This document shows positions 36,072-44,986 of a stretch of DNA of 64,000 nucleotides, piece after piece. Within the stretch, counting starts at the first letter, position 1. Every line of letters begins with the position of its first letter. The position numbers and the translations under genes are program-made. The stretch comes from an uncultured Sutterella sp. (GTDB lineage Bacteria > Pseudomonadota > Gammaproteobacteria > Burkholderiales > Burkholderiaceae_F). The notes beneath the pieces were generated by a model. That model searched no databases. It was not told the DNA's origin and saw only the letters and a list, made by a program, of their open reading frames with translations. The stretch spans positions 1-64,000 of the forward strand of contig CAAEPH010000009.1 in NCBI GenBank assembly GCA_900757865.1, written 5' to 3'.

Positions 36072-38500
36072 GATTCTTAATTTCGTGAACGATTCACACC
36101 TAAGTTCTTCCTGGCCAAATCAATGCCAGTGACCAATAAGAATGTCATTCTTAGGAGCTTATAAAATCAACGTAGCCCAGCATTGAACTCCAAAAAAAGG
36201 AGTTTGTGCACATGTGCACACTGTTTTGTTGGAGTTGCTGAAGCTCAATATAGAGTTCTAACCCAAGAGAAAAAATGTTGGATCATGCTCTCTCAACCTA
36301 AACCAAGATGTGCACATGTGCACAAATTCTGCAAAGAGCCAGGTGCGACTACCCAAAGAACAAGGCATATTCTCATGCCTGGAGATGCCGATTCTTGAGT
36401 GCGAGAACATCAAAATCTTAGTTATTCTTATTTTCGTGAACTATTCACACCTGAGTTCTTCTCTGCAAAATTGGTGCCAGTGACCATTAAGAATGTCAAT
36501 CTTAGGCACAAACTAAAACAGAGTTGTCCACCATAGAAGTCCATAAAGTGGAGTTTGTGCACATGTGCACACTATTATTTTGAGGGTCACTAAAGCTAGA
36601 CAACGCGTCTGAATCCAAGTGAAAAAATTGTGGATTCTGCTCTATCAACCAGTACCAAGATGTGCACATGTGCACAAATTTTGCAAAGAACCGGTGCGAC
36701 TATCCAAATAACAAGGCATATTCTCATGCCTAGAGATACTGATTCTTAAGTGCAAGAATGCCAAAATATTAGACATCCCTATTTTCGTGAACGATTCACA
36801 CCCAAGTTCTTCTCTGCAAAATCCATCCCAGTGACCAATAAACACGCCAACCTTTGGAGCAAATAAAAGCAAAAGTGCTCACCATGAAACTCCAAAAACT
36901 GGAGTTTGTGCACATGTGCACACTGTCATTTTTAAAGGCGTTAAAGCTAAATAGCGAGCCCGAACCCAAGGGAAAAAATGTGGAACTATGATCTATCAAC
37001 CTGTGCCAAGATGTGCACATGTGCACAAATTTTGCAAACAGCCAAGTGCAGCTACTCAAAGTACAAGGCATACGCCTATGCCGGAAATGCAGATTCTTAA
37101 TTACGTGAAAGATTCACGCCTGAGTTCTTCGCGACAAAATCGATGCCAGTGACCAATAAGAATGTCATTCTTGGGAGCTAATTAAAGCAACGTTACCCAC
37201 CATGGAACTCCAAAAAGTTGAGTTTGTGCACATGTGCACATTGTCATTTTCGTGGTCGTTAAAGCTAAAAAACACATCCAAACCCAAGTGAATAAATTGC
37301 GGTTTCTGCTCTCTCAACCTAAACGAAGATGTGCACATGTGCACAAATTTTGCAAACAGCCTGGTGTAACTACCCAAAGCACAAGGCATATTCTCATACC
37401 TGGAGATGCCGATTCTTAATTACGTGAACAAAAAATATTAGGCATTCTAATTTTCATGAACGATTCACACCTAAGTTATCCTTAGCCAAATCCTTGCCAG
37501 TGACCATTAAGAATGTCAATGTTGAGAGCAAACTAAAGCAACGTTGCTCGGCGTGCGACTCCTAAAAGTTCAGTTTGTGCACATGTGCACACTGTCATTT
37601 TGAGTGCTCTGAAGCTAAATAACGTGTCCGAACCCAAGTCAAAAATTTGTGGATTTTGCTCTATCAACCTGTACCAAGATGTGCACAAATTTTGCCAACA
37701 GCCAAGTGCAACTACACAAGGTACAAGGCATATTCTCATGGTTGGAGATACTGATTCTCAATTACGTGAACTCCAAAATATTAGGCGTTCTTATTTTCAT
37801 AAAGGAATTTTCCCCTATGTTCTTCTCTGTAAAATCGATGCCAGTGACCAATAAGAATGTCAATCATGGGAGCAAATTAAAGGAAAGTTGCCCACCATAA
37901 AACTCCAAAAAGTTGAGTTTGTGCACATGTGCACACTCTTATTTTTGAGTCCGAAGCTGCAACACAAAGCATCCAAACCTATGTGAAAAATTTTAAAGAT
38001 TTGACTCTCTCATCCTAAACCAAGGTGTGCACATGTGCACAAATTCCACAAAAACCAGGTACAAAAATCGAAAGAAAACAGCAAAATCTCATGCCTGGAA
38101 ACACTGCTTCTTAATTTCGTGAACTCTCCACCGTTGAGTTTTTCTCTTCAAAATCCATCCCAGTGACCGATAAAAATACCAATATTTGGAGAAAACAAAT
38201 GCCGACTTTCTCGGCATGAAACTCTCAAATGTTCAGGTTCTGCAGATGTGCACACTCATGTTTTTGACTCTTTGGAGCCCAGAAAGAGCCCTGGTGTAAG
38301 AGTGAATAAATTTAATTCTGGCTCTTCTAACCTATACCATGGTGTGCACATGTGCACAAAATCTCCAAGACAGAGGGTGTTAAATTCCTTATTTAACCTG
38401 AGCCATCTGGTCTCAACAGTAGATTCTTAATTACATGACCGCCAAAATATTAGACGTTCTTATTGTCGTGAACGATTCAAGATTAAGTTCTCATCTCTAA
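36072..38500. repeat. Satellite array with 318/351-bp units in a three-unit higher-order pattern
   Basis: Seven full units start at 36072, 36390, 36741, 37092, 37411, 37753 and 38106, and a partial eighth at 38422, each opening with a form of GATTCTTAA. Lengths are 318, 351, 351, 319, 342, 353 and 316: short-long-long repeated. Long units carry an extra segment of about 33 bases near the start. Each unit has two copies of the 16-bp palindrome 104-106 bases apart, a GTGAA-N3-TTCAC dyad, an AAGAAT-N3-ATTCTT dyad and a GGCAT-N6-ATGCC dyad. The flanks have drifted, while 12 of 14 palindromes are perfect, which suggests selection on them. Confidence 0.88.
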
Positions 38501-39079
38501 AATTGTCTGGCCCAACCTCGTTTATTGGTCTATTTTTCGTTACTGAAACACCAGTTAAAAACGGAACTTCTCCTTAAAAATCAATTTGAGCACATGTGCA
38601 CATGCCATCTTTTACTGTCGGTTCAGATTCGTTATCCGTTCAAACACAAGAGAAATGGGATCTAACTGGGAGGGGGAAAAGCATTTTGGAATGGAATCAC
38701 CTAGGCTATTGCGCCTCCATTACAGCCGCGTTTCAAAGTTCAATAGGCAAGAAACGGCGTCCGGGAATCCCGAGTGTGCACATGTGCACACCGCTTTTAT
38801 GGGTTTCTAAATTCTTGCGCGACTTACAGCCGTTGCAGAAAATACCATGACCGATTCAGTCAAAAAGACCAGGAAGAAGAACACTTCACTAAGGATAAAA
38901 CCAAGGTGTTGAAGAAAGCATTTCTTGTGGAACACTTTTTTGATCTGCATATCGGCATTCACAATTTCAGACTTTCCTCAACTAAAGATTCCCTGTATGT
39001 TCTCACGGTCAAGGGTAGAAAATTAAAAAGAAAACTCAAGACGAGGAGGGAGGGGAGAGTAGGGCAGAAGTATTGGCCT
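38501..39079. other. Gene-free spacer between satellite and array B
   Basis: Mostly unique, A/T-rich sequence with one perfect palindrome (38775) and one with a single mismatch (38587). Open frames of up to about 140 codons cross it but show no ribosome binding site, no recognisable domain, and read through the palindromes, so they are not called. Confidence 0.5.
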
Positions 39080-40006
39080 TGTGCACATGTGCACAAACTC
39101 CTATCGATATGTTGGGGAAAGGTACTGCCCCAGAAATCAGAACCACAGTCTTCATATTTCCCAAAGGAGTCACAAGTTTTATCTATTCACCAAGCCGTTT
39201 AATTCTGACCGATTAAAAAAGAAGAATGTACTTAGCGTGCAATCGAAAATGAAACGATGTGATGACCGTATATCAATGAGTGTGTTCACATGGTCAGATT
39301 TCCGAACGGAATCGACAGACGTTCAAAAAGTCACGGTGTACTTTCCGTGCAAATTTCAATGGAAGAGGGGATGCTTCCATACGTGTGCACATGTGCACAT
39401 TTCATGCCCATGAGTAAAACTCAAGCATGTACTTTATGTGCATTGTTATTTTCTACTCGATCATCAAAATCAGGTTAGCTTGGCTGTCACAAGTTCAATC
39501 TGCACATGTGCACACACAAAACTTGGGAATACACAGTGTCATTTTCGATGTACCTTACGTGCATATTTTTCACCGATCTTTTGGGAAAAATGAACAAATT
39601 GCCTGCTGGATATTTTTCCTTTGATCTGTGCACATGTGCACAAAGAGAGAAAAAACGTTTCCAATATCGATGTACTTCTTGAGCATTTTTTTACTCTCCG
39701 TTATTCACCGACGACCACTAAAGAAAAAATGGACGCCCGATATGTTGTGCACATGTGCACATCGGTAACATGAAATTTGCGTTCGTTAACGATGTACTTG
39801 GTGAGCATTTTTTTTGAGCTCGTTTAACCATGACCGAATAGCCCACGAAGAAAAACAACTGAGCGATGTGCACATGTGCACAAAAAGTGGCTGTCATTTT
39901 TCGATGTACTTTGTAAGCACTTTTTGGAAGCTTTCGACGCTACACAGTGACGCGTGAGCAGAAACTAAATGGGTTAAAATGTCTGACATCATCTGTCATG
40001 TGCACA
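39080..40006 (+). repeat. Composite array B: alternating palindromes and iterons before repA
   Basis: Palindromes at 39080, 39384, 39499 (1 mismatch), 39627, 39746 and 39867, with a degenerate half at 39999. Iterons lie at 39227, 39337, 39428, 39549 (1 mismatch), 39671, 39793 and 39905. The five pairs from 39384 on keep a palindrome-to-iteron start distance of 38-50 bases, as in array A, and the same orientation. The array ends about 180 bases before the repA start, so initiator bound here could repress its own gene or count copies by pairing with the origin. Confidence 0.8.
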
Positions 40007-40098
40007 CCAATAACTGGGTTAGCCACTCATCGATCGCCACTCTGTTTGAACCCCTTCTGTGCACCGTTTCTTGTCGGCGACATAGGACCTCTCATTTC

Positions 40099-41352
40099 AT
40101 GGCCAAGAAAAAAACCTCAAAACTCCAAAATCCCGAAAACTTACCGGATTGGGAAGAGGTCTTTGACCTCATGCCTCTCGAAGAGGACAAAACAGGGATA
40201 CTGCCTTTTTTACCCGATCAGCCCGATCACGAAATCACAGAAGATGAGTTAGAGCACCAAGAAGGGTGGCGGCAAATGTTGATGACCTTTGGAGCCGTCA
40301 TCACCCCGTCCTTTAAAGAATCGCTCACCATGATGAGCCATCCTTTATTTGCTTTTCGCCCGAAAAAAGATAGCTTGCCTCGCGTCATCGATTGTGGCAA
40401 TTACACCATCACCCTCACACCGTCTCAGTATGGACTGCCAACATACAACGATGCGGACATCTTGATTTATGCCATGTCGCAGATTGCGTCGGAAATGAAA
40501 GACAAGAAGCAACGCATCAAGCCTGAGATGATGCGATACCACTCAGATATCGTATTTGCGGTGTCGGATTACTTCAAAGCCTTGAAGAAATCATACGGTG
40601 GCAAACAGCAACAAGCCTTCATGCAAGCGCTGCAACGCCTTACCAACACCAACATCACCATTACGGCAGAGCGAATGGTCAATGGCAAAATGGTGAAGTT
40701 CGAGCAAACCGCTTCGGGGTTTCTAACCAATAGCATGAGCTTGTCGACCATGACGGACAAAAATCAACCGCTTTCTATGGTTCGACTTCGCCTGGCGGAT
40801 TGGATCGTTCGTGACATTACCTCGTTTAATGTCTTAACGATTCCGACGGAATACTTCGATTTAAATCCCTTTGCTAAAGCACTCTTCTTGGTGGCACGAC
40901 GCCACCTGGGGTTACCGAACCCAAACAATCCGGATCTCACCAAAGCAGACCTTGCTATTGAAGAAAAAATAGCCAAATCCGAATTACCGATTCGCTTGCC
41001 AAGTGGTCGCAAGATGGACATGTTCTACTGGAAGACGAGCTTAAAAGAACTCTCAGTCATGGTGGGCAACACTCGCCAGCTTCGAAACTTTAAGCAAGAT
41101 ATTCTGAGAACGATGGCTGAAATCAATTTCGATCATTTTGAGTTGGCCATCACGGACACACGCCGTTTGAACGACACGGAAGTGGTCTTCTTCCGTAAAG
41201 ATCGACTCGGCGCCAATATCGCTCAAGCGACGATTCTGTATTCGGGGTTCAAAGAATTTTATGACCAGCTGATCACGACCGATATGGTCAAACCCAAGAA
41301 AAAAGACGAGAAAGCCAAAGCGACCACGGACACTGGCACCGACAAAACCTGA
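40099..41352 (+). CDS. repA: Replication initiator, RPA family (RepA)
   Basis: 417-aa protein of the 'replication initiator protein A' (RPA, PF10134-type) family used by secondary chromosomes and megaplasmids of Burkholderiales and others. Recognised by the order of motifs: LPTYNDADILIYAMSQI, a KALKKS..QAFMQALQRL region with TNTNITI, VRLRLADWIVRDI and LNPFAKALFLVARRHLG. The C-terminal tail is Lys/Thr-rich. ATG 40099 is preferred: it has AGGAC upstream and starts MAKKKTSK. The frame is open from 39979 but that part reads through a degenerate palindrome. It likely binds the TGTACTT iterons on both sides of the gene. Confidence 0.88.
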   Translation: MAKKKTSKLQNPENLPDWEEVFDLMPLEEDKTGILPFLPDQPDHEITEDELEHQEGWRQMLMTFGAVITPSFKESLTMMSHPLFAFRPKKDSLPRVIDCGNYTITLTPSQYGLPTYNDADILIYAMSQIASEMKDKKQRIKPEMMRYHSDIVFAVSDYFKALKKSYGGKQQQAFMQALQRLTNTNITITAERMVNGKMVKFEQTASGFLTNSMSLSTMTDKNQPLSMVRLRLADWIVRDITSFNVLTIPTEYFDLNPFAKALFLVARRHLGLPNPNNPDLTKADLAIEEKIAKSELPIRLPSGRKMDMFYWKTSLKELSVMVGNTRQLRNFKQDILRTMAEINFDHFELAITDTRRLNDTEVVFFRKDRLGANIAQATILYSGFKEFYDQLITTDMVKPKKKDEKAKATTDTGTDKT

Positions 41353-41377
41353 TCCAACTTGATCCCACCCTAGACAA

Positions 41378-41407
41378 AGCGACGCTCCCATTGCGCCGCT
41401 TTTTTTT
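41378..41407 (+). terminator. repA terminator
   Basis: Stem AGCGACGC/GCGCCGCT with one mismatch (41378-41385 and 41393-41400) followed by eight T. The last T is also the first base of the palindrome copy at 41407. Confidence 0.8.
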
Positions 41408-41443
41408 GTGCACATGTGCACACTTTGCTGTTGGAGAAACACA

Positions 41444-41518
41444 ATGCTCAAACATTACATTGCAAAGTGTGACAAAGCCCAAACGTTACAACGCATCAAA
41501 GTCAAAATTTGGGCCTAA
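41444..41518 (+). CDS. Possible 24-aa small protein
   Basis: A short frame (MLKHYIAKCDKAQTLQRIKV..., ending WA) starts with ATG preceded by GGAG at a 7-base distance. It lies right after the isolated palindrome at 41407 and before the origin. The peptide is basic and could bind nucleic acid, or the frame may be chance. No family is recognised. Confidence 0.25.
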   Translation: MLKHYIAKCDKAQTLQRIKVKIWA

Positions 41519-41555
41519 AAAGCGAGCCTTTTTCTATACAGCCAGCGAGCCACCA

Positions 41556-42240
41556 TGTACTTTTTGAGCTTCCTCTTCTTCACTAAAAGAGTAGGGGAGA
41601 TAGGATATCGGTGAGATTCATCTAAACGCAAAAAAACGAGTTATCCACAGATCAGGGCCTCTGCTTTCGAAACGTTTTCAAAGTTTGATCTGAATTTTCA
41701 ACGCTTTTTGATTAATCTCGCTTTAAGGCAGCTTTTTATAGTTAATTTCTGTAAACCTTGTTTATTTTAACCCCGAACCTCGGTCTTTTCCTTGTCTCCC
41801 TGTTTACTATCGTATAGTCACTTTATACATGTTTCAAATTATTTCCGTGATGTACTTCTTGAACAATTTCTAACAACTTTCTAGTGATTTATCAAAGACT
41901 TAGTATTTTTACTTCTTCTGTTTCTTCTGATTAAAATAAGGGTTGAGTTTCAAGTTTTCCTGTCTCTCCGTAGCGTCTTAAATAGGCTGTTTCAAATTGT
42001 AAACGTCTCGACTCCAAAAAGACAACTATTTAGGATGTACTTTTCATGCATAACGCTGTACTTTATGAGCAAACCCGTGTACTTTACGTGCATATTTTCT
42101 GAGTTATTCACAAGTTATACACAGTCTGAAACGTATGTTTATCAATGAGTTATATCTCAATTTCTCAAATTATTGACCGCCCCCTATAATATACTAGATA
42201 TACCGATATACATAAAGAGCGAGCCCTTTCGCACTATGCG
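41556..42240 (+). other. Putative replication origin (oriV) with iterons and DnaA boxes
   Basis: Three iterons start at 42036, 42057 and 42078, exactly 21 bases apart (two helical turns), the classical spacing of plasmid origins; two weaker ones lie at 41556 and 41851. DnaA boxes of the TTATNCACA type are at 41641-41649 (TTATCCACA), 42104-42112 (TTATTCACA) and 42115-42123 (TTATACACA). An A/T-rich stretch with several TATA-like runs (42124-42225) follows and could be the unwinding element. All parts of an iteron-type origin are thus present in the usual order. Confidence 0.8.
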
Positions 42241-42693
42241 AGCGAATGTCATCCTCCTTCATCCAGCTTTTTGGGGAAATTTTTTTAGGGTCGGTATTTA
42301 AAAAACACGCTCACTTCACTCGAGCGTTTTTCCCCAAAACCACGCTTTCCTTATCGAGCCCTCCTGTTCCTCTTCCTAAGGAAATCTTGAAATTCAACCC
42401 ATCCACCTACTTTCCATCTTTAGTATCGCAAGTCTCAGTAGTCTCCATAGCGGATTTCATCATGGGGAAAACCCTTTTTAATTATCAGGTTTTAGAATCC
42501 AACTCGAAAATACCAACAGGAAACAGGTATTTACTAACTTGATGATTTTAAAGGTTTTTAAAACGATACAAACAACTTTTTACGCAATAAGAGACTCAGT
42601 TTTTAATCATCAAAGCAAAATATCCATAGGTTGAAACTTGATGAGAAGAAAGGCATAATGTAGAGATTCAAGCTCGGATAAGAGGAAAGCGTA
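42241..42693 (+). other. Leader region upstream of parA
   Basis: About 450 A/T-rich bases. A hairpin ACGCTC-N8-GAGCGT followed by T5 lies at about 42307-42332 and looks like a small terminator or attenuator. A 98-codon open frame (42246-42542) spans that hairpin, has no ribosome binding site and no family likeness, and is not called. An AGGAAAG site precedes parA. Confidence 0.45.
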
Positions 42694-43467
42694 ATGTCTG
42701 CTCTGATCATGGCTATCGCCAATCAAAAGGGTGGTGTTGGTAAAACCACGGTAGCCACACAACTCGCGTTTGACCTAGTGATTAAACGCAAAAAACGTGT
42801 TCTCTATATCGATATGGACGCTCAAGGTAACGGGAGTTCAGTGTTGCTCAACGGTAATCCCATTACCGGTACCGAAGCCACTTCGCTCTTTGACCCCGAT
42901 TGCCATGAGTTCATCCCAACACCCACGGAACACGGCATCGACTTGTTAGCTACACCGTGCAACAGCCGTTTAAGTTATGACCTTGAGGGCCTTCCCGATG
43001 ACTACGCCACCGTTCCTCGAGAAAAAATCGCGAGTCTTGTTGATAAATACGATGTCATTTTGATTGACTGTCCACCGAACCTTGGCTTAAAGCTACGTGC
43101 GGCATTGACTATGGCGACACATGTTTTCTGTCCGATTCGTTTATGTGGTTTTGCCGTTGAAGGGTTGGCTGGGTTACTTGATACGATTGAAGAAATTCAA
43201 GAAACAACGAACCCAGACTTAAAGCTTATCGGTGCTTTAATCAACGCACTCGATCGGTCAACGTCTCATGCTTCAACGCTCGAGCAGATTCAAACCGAAA
43301 TGCAAGGCGTAGTGCTTAAATCCGTTATTCGTCACCGCACACCGTTTGATCGTGCCAATAGCGAAGGAATTCCTGTTTGGGAAGTTCCTAGTGCTTACCG
43401 GGCCGCACGCGAAATCGAAGTGGCGTTTAAAGAAATCTACAGAAAGCTCGGTCTACGTGTCCGATAA
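42694..43467 (+). CDS. parA: ParA partition ATPase
   Basis: 257-aa Walker-type ATPase of the type Ia/Ib ParA-MinD family without an N-terminal DNA-binding extension. The deviant Walker A KGGVGKTT (residues 12-19), Walker A' (YIDMDAQGNGS) and Walker B (VILIDCPPNLG) are clear. It forms the moving gradient on the nucleoid that positions ParB-bound DNA. It is followed by parB after 6 bases, giving a parAB operon next to the origin. Confidence 0.95.
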   Translation: MSALIMAIANQKGGVGKTTVATQLAFDLVIKRKKRVLYIDMDAQGNGSSVLLNGNPITGTEATSLFDPDCHEFIPTPTEHGIDLLATPCNSRLSYDLEGLPDDYATVPREKIASLVDKYDVILIDCPPNLGLKLRAALTMATHVFCPIRLCGFAVEGLAGLLDTIEEIQETTNPDLKLIGALINALDRSTSHASTLEQIQTEMQGVVLKSVIRHRTPFDRANSEGIPVWEVPSAYRAAREIEVAFKEIYRKLGLRVR

Positions 43468-43473
43468 AACGTT

Positions 43474-44595
43474 ATGGCTAAACAACGAAACAACACTCTT
43501 GTGTTTGCTGATATTCGCAACCGAGCCAATCGGGTCAATCAGCACAAAAAGAAGTTAGCTGAAGCTGCCGCTGCCGCAACAACGACGACAGCGACCACTG
43601 CTTCAGACAAAGCGGTGACTCCAGCCAACACAGAAACCCCTGTCGATTCTGCTCCCGTTTCGGCTGGATTACTTATCTTACCCATCGAAAAGCTGGATGT
43701 AGAACCGCAAATCCGCACTCACTTTGACGAGGAAACCATTCAAGAATTGGCGGACTCCATTAAGGAGTACGGGCAGATTTCACCAGTGACGGTTCGCGCT
43801 AACGGTGATCGGTTTACCCTCATCACGGGGGAACGCCGCTGGCGAGCCATCAAGCGCTTAGGGTTACCGTCCATTAAAGCCATTTTAGATGAAAATGCCA
43901 AGACCAACACCGATATCACGGTCTCACAGCTAATAGAAAATTTGCAACGTGAAGACATGACGCTCTTGGACATTGGTCTTGCGTATTGTCAGCTGATGCA
44001 AAATCAAGGCTGGTCCGTTGATCAAGTTGCCAAGAAAACAGGAAAAAATCGCCGTTGGGTTTACCGAGTCACCAGTGTGGGTAACTTACCCAAACTGGTT
44101 CAACAGTGGATTGGTGATGGGCATTTGAGCGACATTGTGGCAATTGAAAATTTGGCCAAGCTCTATAAAGCCACTGAGACACCAGAAGATCTCACCAATC
44201 GCTTAGCCCAAGTGGTGGCCAAGAACCTGCCTATTACCCGCGCAGTTGTCGAAGGCCTTTTGGTTCCACCCCAAGAAAAACCGGTTAAACCCATTCCCCT
44301 AAACGATGTTCCATTGACTGTGGCCAACGCCTCGGATCTGAAGAAAGTGAAAGGGTATGAGAACTACGATTTTCCGGGTCTCAATTTCAAGATGGAATGC
44401 GAATTTATCCATCCCGACGTCAACAGTGGACAACCCACTCAGGGTGCACAAGTGATTCCCAGCATGGTTTATCAAGACCGTTCACAAGCCGTGGTGGAAT
44501 ACCAGGGTAAGGTGTATTTAGTGCCTTGGTCACAAGTTAAGATCACGCAAACAGTTATTCCTGGTAAAAGCTCGCATAAGGCGAAGAAGTCATAA
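43474..44595 (+). CDS. parB: ParB/KorB-like centromere-binding protein
   Basis: 373-aa protein. An N-terminal basic part and an Ala/Thr-rich linker (about residues 30-62) lead to the ParB N domain with the CTP-binding box GERRWRA (119-125) and the ENLQRED motif, then a helix-turn-helix (SVDQVAKKTGKNRRWVYRV). The C terminus (VVEYQGKVYLVPWSQVKI) resembles the SH3-like dimer domain of KorB from IncP plasmids. Family knowledge says such proteins load on short palindromes and slide as CTP clamps; the 16-bp palindrome family nearby is the obvious candidate site, which is inference. Confidence 0.92.
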   Translation: MAKQRNNTLVFADIRNRANRVNQHKKKLAEAAAAATTTTATTASDKAVTPANTETPVDSAPVSAGLLILPIEKLDVEPQIRTHFDEETIQELADSIKEYGQISPVTVRANGDRFTLITGERRWRAIKRLGLPSIKAILDENAKTNTDITVSQLIENLQREDMTLLDIGLAYCQLMQNQGWSVDQVAKKTGKNRRWVYRVTSVGNLPKLVQQWIGDGHLSDIVAIENLAKLYKATETPEDLTNRLAQVVAKNLPITRAVVEGLLVPPQEKPVKPIPLNDVPLTVANASDLKKVKGYENYDFPGLNFKMECEFIHPDVNSGQPTQGAQVIPSMVYQDRSQAVVEYQGKVYLVPWSQVKITQTVIPGKSSHKAKKS

Positions 44596-44609
44596 AAGGA
44601 GAGGGCATT

Positions 44610-44891
44610 ATGGCTGCCAAAGCAGAAGTTATTCTTAACGTTTTGTACTATCTACTCACGTTAAAAAATCCATCCTTACAGATGCTTGAAAAAGCCACGG
44701 GCTGCTCCAAGCAAACGTTACGTCGTCATTTCAAGACGCTTTGCTCACAGTACGGCGTCAAAGTGCATTTCGAACGCAGTCAGCGTGCTGCTGATGGAGG
44801 CATCGGTATTTATGTCTTGGAAGACACTGGGGTGTTCGACAGTGTAAAGGTCGTCAACTTAGTGAACGACCAACATCCTGATAGCCACTAA
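44610..44891 (+). CDS. Small helix-turn-helix protein of the par operon
   Basis: 93-aa protein beginning 14 bases after parB with a strong AAGGAGAG site. A winged-helix-like pattern is visible (LTLKNPSLQMLEKATGCSKQTLRRHFKTLCSQYGV), resembling DeoR/HTH-type DNA-binding regions. It could be a regulator of the par operon or a third DNA-binding part of the segregation system. No known family member was recognised with confidence. A terminator follows. Confidence 0.75.
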   Translation: MAAKAEVILNVLYYLLTLKNPSLQMLEKATGCSKQTLRRHFKTLCSQYGVKVHFERSQRAADGGIGIYVLEDTGVFDSVKVVNLVNDQHPDSH

Positions 44892-44946
44892 AGACCTTCA
44901 CCTTAGAGTGCATGGCGCTCACCAGGTGACGTCCTCCCTCTCAACC

Positions 44947-44986
44947 ACCTCCGATGAGTCTTTTCCTTGTCGGAGGTTGTTTTTTG
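44947..44986 (+). terminator. Terminator of the parAB operon
   Basis: Stem ACCTCCGA (44947-44954) with TCGGAGGT (44970-44977) followed by TGTTTTTT. Confidence 0.88.

Larger units (their letters stand above)
34161..41422. repeat. Dispersed 16-bp palindrome family, putative centromere (parS-like)
   Basis: TGTGCACATGTGCACA is a perfect palindrome made of two tandem copies of the 8-bp palindrome TGTGCACA. Perfect copies start at 34161, 35222, 35414, 35508, 35612, 35786, 35997, 36205, 36309, 36556, 36661, 36907, 37012, 37225, 37330, 37576, 37920, 38026, 38343, 38775, 39080, 39384, 39627, 39746, 39867 and 41407 (26). Imperfect ones start at 38239 (2 mismatches), 38587 and 39499 (1 each); half copies are at 37680 and 39999. 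I saw none elsewhere in the window. The clustering next to repA-parA-parB makes ParB the most likely binder; Rep or another factor is possible. Confidence 0.9.

Noticed and set aside
36183..37419. Several 60-90-codon open frames in the satellite region on both strands
   Set aside because: They recur because the DNA repeats, read through the palindromes (giving the peptide VHMCT or CAHVH), lack ribosome binding sites and match no family.
35222..39882. CRISPR-like array (short repeats with spacers)
   Set aside because: The repeat is only 16 bp and a full palindrome, spacing is irregular, the intervals are themselves repeated or contain iterons, and no cas genes are present.
42173..42190. TTGACC and TATAAT as a promoter before parA
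   Set aside because: The two hexamers are only 6 bases apart, so they cannot form one sigma-70 promoter.
42246..42542. 98-codon open frame upstream of parA
   Set aside because: No ribosome binding site, spans a terminator-like hairpin at about 42307-42332, and shows no domain or signal.
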